Assembly (NCBI GenBank): GCA_902801805.1
Contig: CADCJP010000055.1
Coordinates: 1-8,293, forward strand
DNA from: an uncultured Erysipelotrichaceae bacterium
GTDB taxonomy: Bacteria; Bacillota_I; Bacilli_A; RFN20; CAG-826
Length of the DNA stretch: 8,293 nt
Direction of reading: 5' to 3'
Shown: one piece after another, positions 6,084 to 8,293 of the stretch
How positions within the stretch are numbered: the first letter of the stretch is position 1
Layout: the number at the start of each line of letters is the position of its first letter
Made by a program: the position numbers and the translations under genes
Notes under the pieces: model-generated
Seen by the model: only the letters and a program-made list of their open reading frames with translations
What the model was told of the DNA's origin: nothing
Databases searched by the model: none

Positions 6084-7298
6084 CTAAACTATTAGATATC
6101 TGCACCTTAACGCCATCGCCGTATGTCTGCTGCTTGCCATCGGGAGTGGTGAGACGTGCCACGCACTCTTCGTACTGGTCAGCCGGAAGCATGAAATTGA
6201 GCGGTGCAATATTGCAAGGCACTGTGACATCGCAGTAATCGGGGTGTAACAATGTGTATAACTTGCGTCTTTGTATTCATAAGTAAGAAGAACAGCGTAA
6301 CCTGACTCATTATCTCCTTGTAACTCGAAATCCCAGCTACCAGTTCTAATCCTAAATAGTTCTCGTGCGGTGCCTACTTGGTTTCTTTCCACTTCGGTAT
6401 AACGGAAGTCTTTAATAATATCAAGGCCTTCTTTCCTAAAAAGGAAGTAATGAGAATCTGAACCAAAACACACTGAAGCGTTGATGTTTGTAAGCACACT
6501 GACTTCTTCAAAGAAGTTTTCTATTTTGCCTCTTTCATAAGCTTCTCTTTGGTCTTGATAAGCACGTTCTCTAATCGCGTCATTTTTCTTTTCTGCAAGA
6601 GTGATGATAGTTTTTGCACTATTACCATCTATTTGATAGAAGAAAGAGACGGTTTGATGGTTATATTCTTTTACGTAATCGATATAGCTATAACCATCTT
6701 CATAAACACGGATTTCCGCGAATGGATAGACATAACCGTTCTGTGGTTCTAAGTCAACGTAGTACATTAAATAAGCACCGTGTTCAGCATTTTCGTTCTT
6801 TTGAGAGATTGATTTATATGTTAATTCGCTTAACGCTTCTTTAATTTCAAGGCCTTCATCATGGAGATATTCATTCCTGTTATAGCCTTTCTTAGAACAA
6901 CGGAAATGCGTCACCGATTCATCAGTGGCTCTTTCTAATACTTTCGCCACCGTTTTATATTTACGGGACTCAGGCATCGTGAATTCATTATCAAAGAAAG
7001 CACATGTGGTTAGAATCATAGAGACGACACCAATAGTGATCAAAATGCTACCAAATGTCACACGAGTGATTGGACCACCACGTCTTTCAGGTTTTCTTCT
7101 TAAACTTCTAATACCAAAAACTAATAAAGGAACTCCACCCGCTGCAAAGGCAAAGCAAAAGAGCATTAATATGACAAAGAGCATAATGTTTCCACCGCTC
7201 ATACCATCATGAGCATCAGAAACGTGGTCATATGTTTCGTGACAAGCAGTGAGTAATAAGATTAAACCTGCAAAACCTATTGTCTTTAATCTTTTCAT
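6084..7298 (-). CDS. Lipoprotein-type membrane protein with repeats, N-terminal part of a split gene
   Basis: The N-terminus MKRLKTIGFAGLILLLTAC is a lipoprotein signal with lipobox LTAC and Cys19. Two further hydrophobic segments follow at about 38-63 and 82-103, with a positive RSLRRKPERR loop between them. This would place the rest outside the cell. From about 125 on there is a repeat domain: one divergent unit (about 125-260), then a second with FF at 262-263, Trp at 322 and YKD at 342-344. Native sequence ends near residue 349; the last 55 residues (from about CYTPITAM) come from reading foreign DNA out of frame and are not genuine. The true protein continues in the ORF at 5267-6079, with about 40 codons missing. 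GGAG lies 8 nt before the ATG. The gene is 51 bp downstream of the 173-residue membrane protein and probably in its operon. Function is unknown. Confidence 0.8.
   Translation of the reverse strand: MKRLKTIGFAGLILLLTACHETYDHVSDAHDGMSGGNIMLFVILMLFCFAFAAGGVPLLVFGIRSLRRKPERRGGPITRVTFGSILITIGVVSMILTTCAFFDNEFTMPESRKYKTVAKVLERATDESVTHFRCSKKGYNRNEYLHDEGLEIKEALSELTYKSISQKNENAEHGAYLMYYVDLEPQNGYVYPFAEIRVYEDGYSYIDYVKEYNHQTVSFFYQIDGNSAKTIITLAEKKNDAIRERAYQDQREAYERGKIENFFEEVSVLTNINASVCFGSDSHYFLFRKEGLDIIKDFRYTEVERNQVGTARELFRIRTGSWDFELQGDNESGYAVLLTYEYKDASYTHCYTPITAMSQCLAILHRSISCFRLTSTKSAWHVSPLPMASSRHTAMALRCRYLIV
6094..6243 (-). other. Foreign GC-rich segment, Bacteroidales-like coding fragment
   Basis: About 150 bp here are about 55% GC by hand count, against about 35% around them, and use codons unlike the neighbours. 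On the minus strand, in a frame different from the interrupted gene, they encode 50 residues including DVTVPCNIAPLNF, ECVARLTTPDGKQ and GDGVKVQI. From memory this matches the N-terminal region of large surface or TPR/PD40-type proteins of Bacteroidales; a search would be needed to confirm. There is no start, stop, inverted repeat or target duplication. Edges are uncertain by about 10 bp. An assembly chimera or a mis-filled gap is the simplest reading; horizontal insertion is the alternative. Confidence 0.7.
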
Positions 7299-7349
7299 AG
7301 GGAGTTCTCCGTTTTCACTAAATTAGACAATAGCAAATAAATAAAACTG

Positions 7350-7871
7350 CTACAACAAATAATAATTCTTTAAATTAATAAATAAGAACAAGAGATATAA
7401 AAGTGTAAAAACTATTAAAACAATAATCTTAGTTAAGTATTTCTTTTTCCTAGCTTTATCAGTGAGTACACCAATGATTAAAAATAACCATGTGATGATA
7501 AGTAAAGCACCACCACAGATCAAGAAGATAGGAATGATATTATGTGTAAAGTCATTTACAATTAACTTGCCATTGAATGAATTCCAACTATCAAAGAACG
7601 CTTTAGCGTCTTTGTTAGTCCAAATCATAAAGACAGTAAATATTGATATAATGGCGGCTACGACAAACCAAATAAAAACGGAAAATATACCTGCAACTGC
7701 GAGGAAGACTGGTAAAACTAGCATTGCCGCCACTAACATAGTAGCGATACACGCTAAAACTAGAAAGAATGTTGACCACTTACTAAGTGCTCTTCCTTGA
7801 CGAGAAGCGTCTTTGTTATCTAATGGTTTTGGCACATTAGTTTCAGGTATTTGACTATGTGAATCATCCAT
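7350..7871 (-). CDS. Small four-helix membrane protein of unknown function
   Basis: I do not recognise this 173-residue protein. A polar N-terminal tail (1-30, MDDSHSQIPETNVPKPLDNK) precedes four hydrophobic segments at about 33-57, 58-83, 109-137 and 145-167. TM3 and TM4 are joined by the positive loop DKARKKKYLTK, and a short polar segment (DAKAFFDSWNSFNGKLIVND) links TM2 and TM3. The loop charge suggests that end faces the cytoplasm. It has no lipobox or known motif. A TATAAT box 6 nt before the ATG hints at a leaderless start, although the AAGGAT between them could be a very close ribosome site. It lies 51 bp after the GGDEF gene and 51 bp before the repeat lipoprotein, all on the same strand. 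Confidence 0.8.
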   Translation of the reverse strand: MDDSHSQIPETNVPKPLDNKDASRQGRALSKWSTFFLVLACIATMLVAAMLVLPVFLAVAGIFSVFIWFVVAAIISIFTVFMIWTNKDAKAFFDSWNSFNGKLIVNDFTHNIIPIFLICGGALLIITWLFLIIGVLTDKARKKKYLTKIIVLIVFTLLYLLFLFINLKNYYLL

Positions 7872-7877
7872 ATCCTT

Positions 7878-7883
7878 ATTATA
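7878..7883 (-). promoter_or_regulatory. -10 box 6 nt before the start codon
   Basis: Perfect TATAAT on the minus strand lies 6 nt before the ATG at 7871, followed by AAGGAT. A weak -35 (TTCCCT, three of six matches) lies 17 bp further upstream. The spacing repeats that seen at 4859-4864: TATAAT, three bases, GAT, ATG. Either the transcript is leaderless or AAGG serves as an unusually close ribosome site on a longer mRNA from the GGDEF gene. Confidence 0.4.
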
Positions 7884-7922
7884 AGAAAAAATAGATGAAT
7901 AGGGAATTTTATTAACTAATGA

Positions 7923-8293
7923 TTATTGACGATAGAACTTTCTTTTATCGTTATACATATTTTCATCGGCTTCTTTGAGAAGCTTTTCGATATCTTTTGA
8001 ACTATTAGTCACCGCATAGCCGACCGCGAAAGAAATGTCGTTCTTTTTAGACTTTTTATGTAACTTAGCGATATAGTCGATGATTTGCTTTTCTTCAACG
8101 TTTCTTAAGATGACCACAAATTCGTCACCACCCACTCTAAAGATTTCATCTTCAGTAAAGGTACTGATTAAAGTATGCGCAGCGCGTCTAATGAGATTAT
8201 CACCCGCGATATGACCTTCATTATCGTTAACTTTCTTTAATCCATTGATATCAAAGAACAACAAAGCTGTAGGAGCGTCCTCTAATTCAAAGA
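7923..8293 (-). CDS. GGDEF-domain protein, probable diguanylate cyclase (N-terminus outside window)
   Basis: GGDEF domains join two GTP molecules into the second messenger cyclic di-GMP. The frame is open to the window edge, so only the C-terminal ~123 residues are seen and the sensor part is missing. Present are LLFFDINGLKKVND (metal and nucleotide binding Asp/Asn), GHIAGDNLI, and the intact active-site loop RVGGDEFVVIL, followed by SFAVGYAV and the closing LLKEADENMYNDKRKFYRQ helix. The intact GGDEF suggests an active enzyme. The RxxD product-inhibition site expected five residues before GGDEF is not there (FTED instead), so feedback inhibition by that route is unlikely. It is the first visible gene of a minus-strand series with two membrane proteins downstream. 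Activity is inferred from motifs. Confidence 0.93.
   Translation of the reverse strand, partial: FELEDAPTALLFFDINGLKKVNDNEGHIAGDNLIRRAAHTLISTFTEDEIFRVGGDEFVVILRNVEEKQIIDYIAKLHKKSKKNDISFAVGYAVTNSSKDIEKLLKEADENMYNDKRKFYRQ

Noticed and set aside
6025..6252. Separate small gene of 75 codons inside the foreign block
   Set aside because: It begins at a TTG without a ribosome site, starts and ends in host sequence read out of frame, and only its middle 50 codons look like real protein.
6080..6255. Insertion sequence or other transposable element
   Set aside because: No terminal inverted repeats, no target duplication, no transposase, and native sequence is replaced rather than simply interrupted.
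6549..7212. Several + strand ORFs of 67-95 codons opposite the lipoprotein gene
   Set aside because: Antisense shadows; the minus strand has a lipobox, membrane helices and repeat structure, while these show nothing coherent.
7462..7800. 112-codon + strand ORF opposite the small membrane protein
   Set aside because: Antisense shadow of a gene with clear membrane segments; no ribosome site and no recognisable protein features.
1..8293. Mycoplasma-type genetic code with TGA as Trp
   Set aside because: Genes are open under the standard code and Trp is encoded by TGG in glyA and in the acyltransferase.
1..8293. CRISPR array, phage genes, toxin-antitoxin or defence cluster
   Set aside because: No spaced direct repeats of 20-40 bp and no matching protein motifs were seen on either strand.

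Overview
The window is about 35% GC by eye and reads as a chromosomal stretch from a low-GC Firmicutes/Bacilli-like bacterium, possibly one of the uncultured gut Bacilli or Mollicutes-related lineages. The reasons are AT-rich coding, Arg codons mostly AGA, AGGAG-type ribosome sites before several genes, an encoded CCA end on the tRNA, and gene families common in that group. Trp is read from TGG, so the standard code fits. The taxonomic guess is inference.

Left part, + strand (1-2048). The window opens inside an ABC transporter ATPase of the polar amino acid type. A 56-residue histone H1/Hc1-like basic protein follows with its own terminator, then a complete serine hydroxymethyltransferase (glyA). 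A shared terminator separates glyA from the convergent gene.

Middle (2141-5226). On the minus strand a PlsC-type acyltransferase with a C-terminal zinc ribbon sits 2 bp ahead of a four-helix membrane protein, clearly a two-gene operon. A small unrecognised gene lies upstream with its own TATAAT box. Divergent from it, on the + strand, is a damaged NifU-like (Nfu) iron-sulfur scaffold gene, and one base after its stop comes tRNA-Gln(CUG). A strong two-way terminator closes this block.

Right part, minus strand (5267-8293). Read in transcription order, this is a GGDEF (diguanylate cyclase) domain protein cut by the window end, a small four-helix membrane protein, and a large lipoprotein-type surface protein with tandem repeats of about 137 residues. 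The surface protein gene is split. About 150 bp of GC-rich DNA at roughly 6094-6243, encoding a Bacteroidales-like peptide in another frame, replaces about 40 codons of native sequence. The sharp edges and read-like length suggest an assembly chimera in metagenomic data rather than a biological insertion.

I see no mobile element, CRISPR array, phage or defence system. The points most worth following are the foreign block, the nfu lesion, the uncharacterised repeat protein, the acyltransferase-zinc ribbon/membrane protein pair, and two genes whose TATAAT boxes lie 6 nt before the ATG, as expected for leaderless mRNAs.
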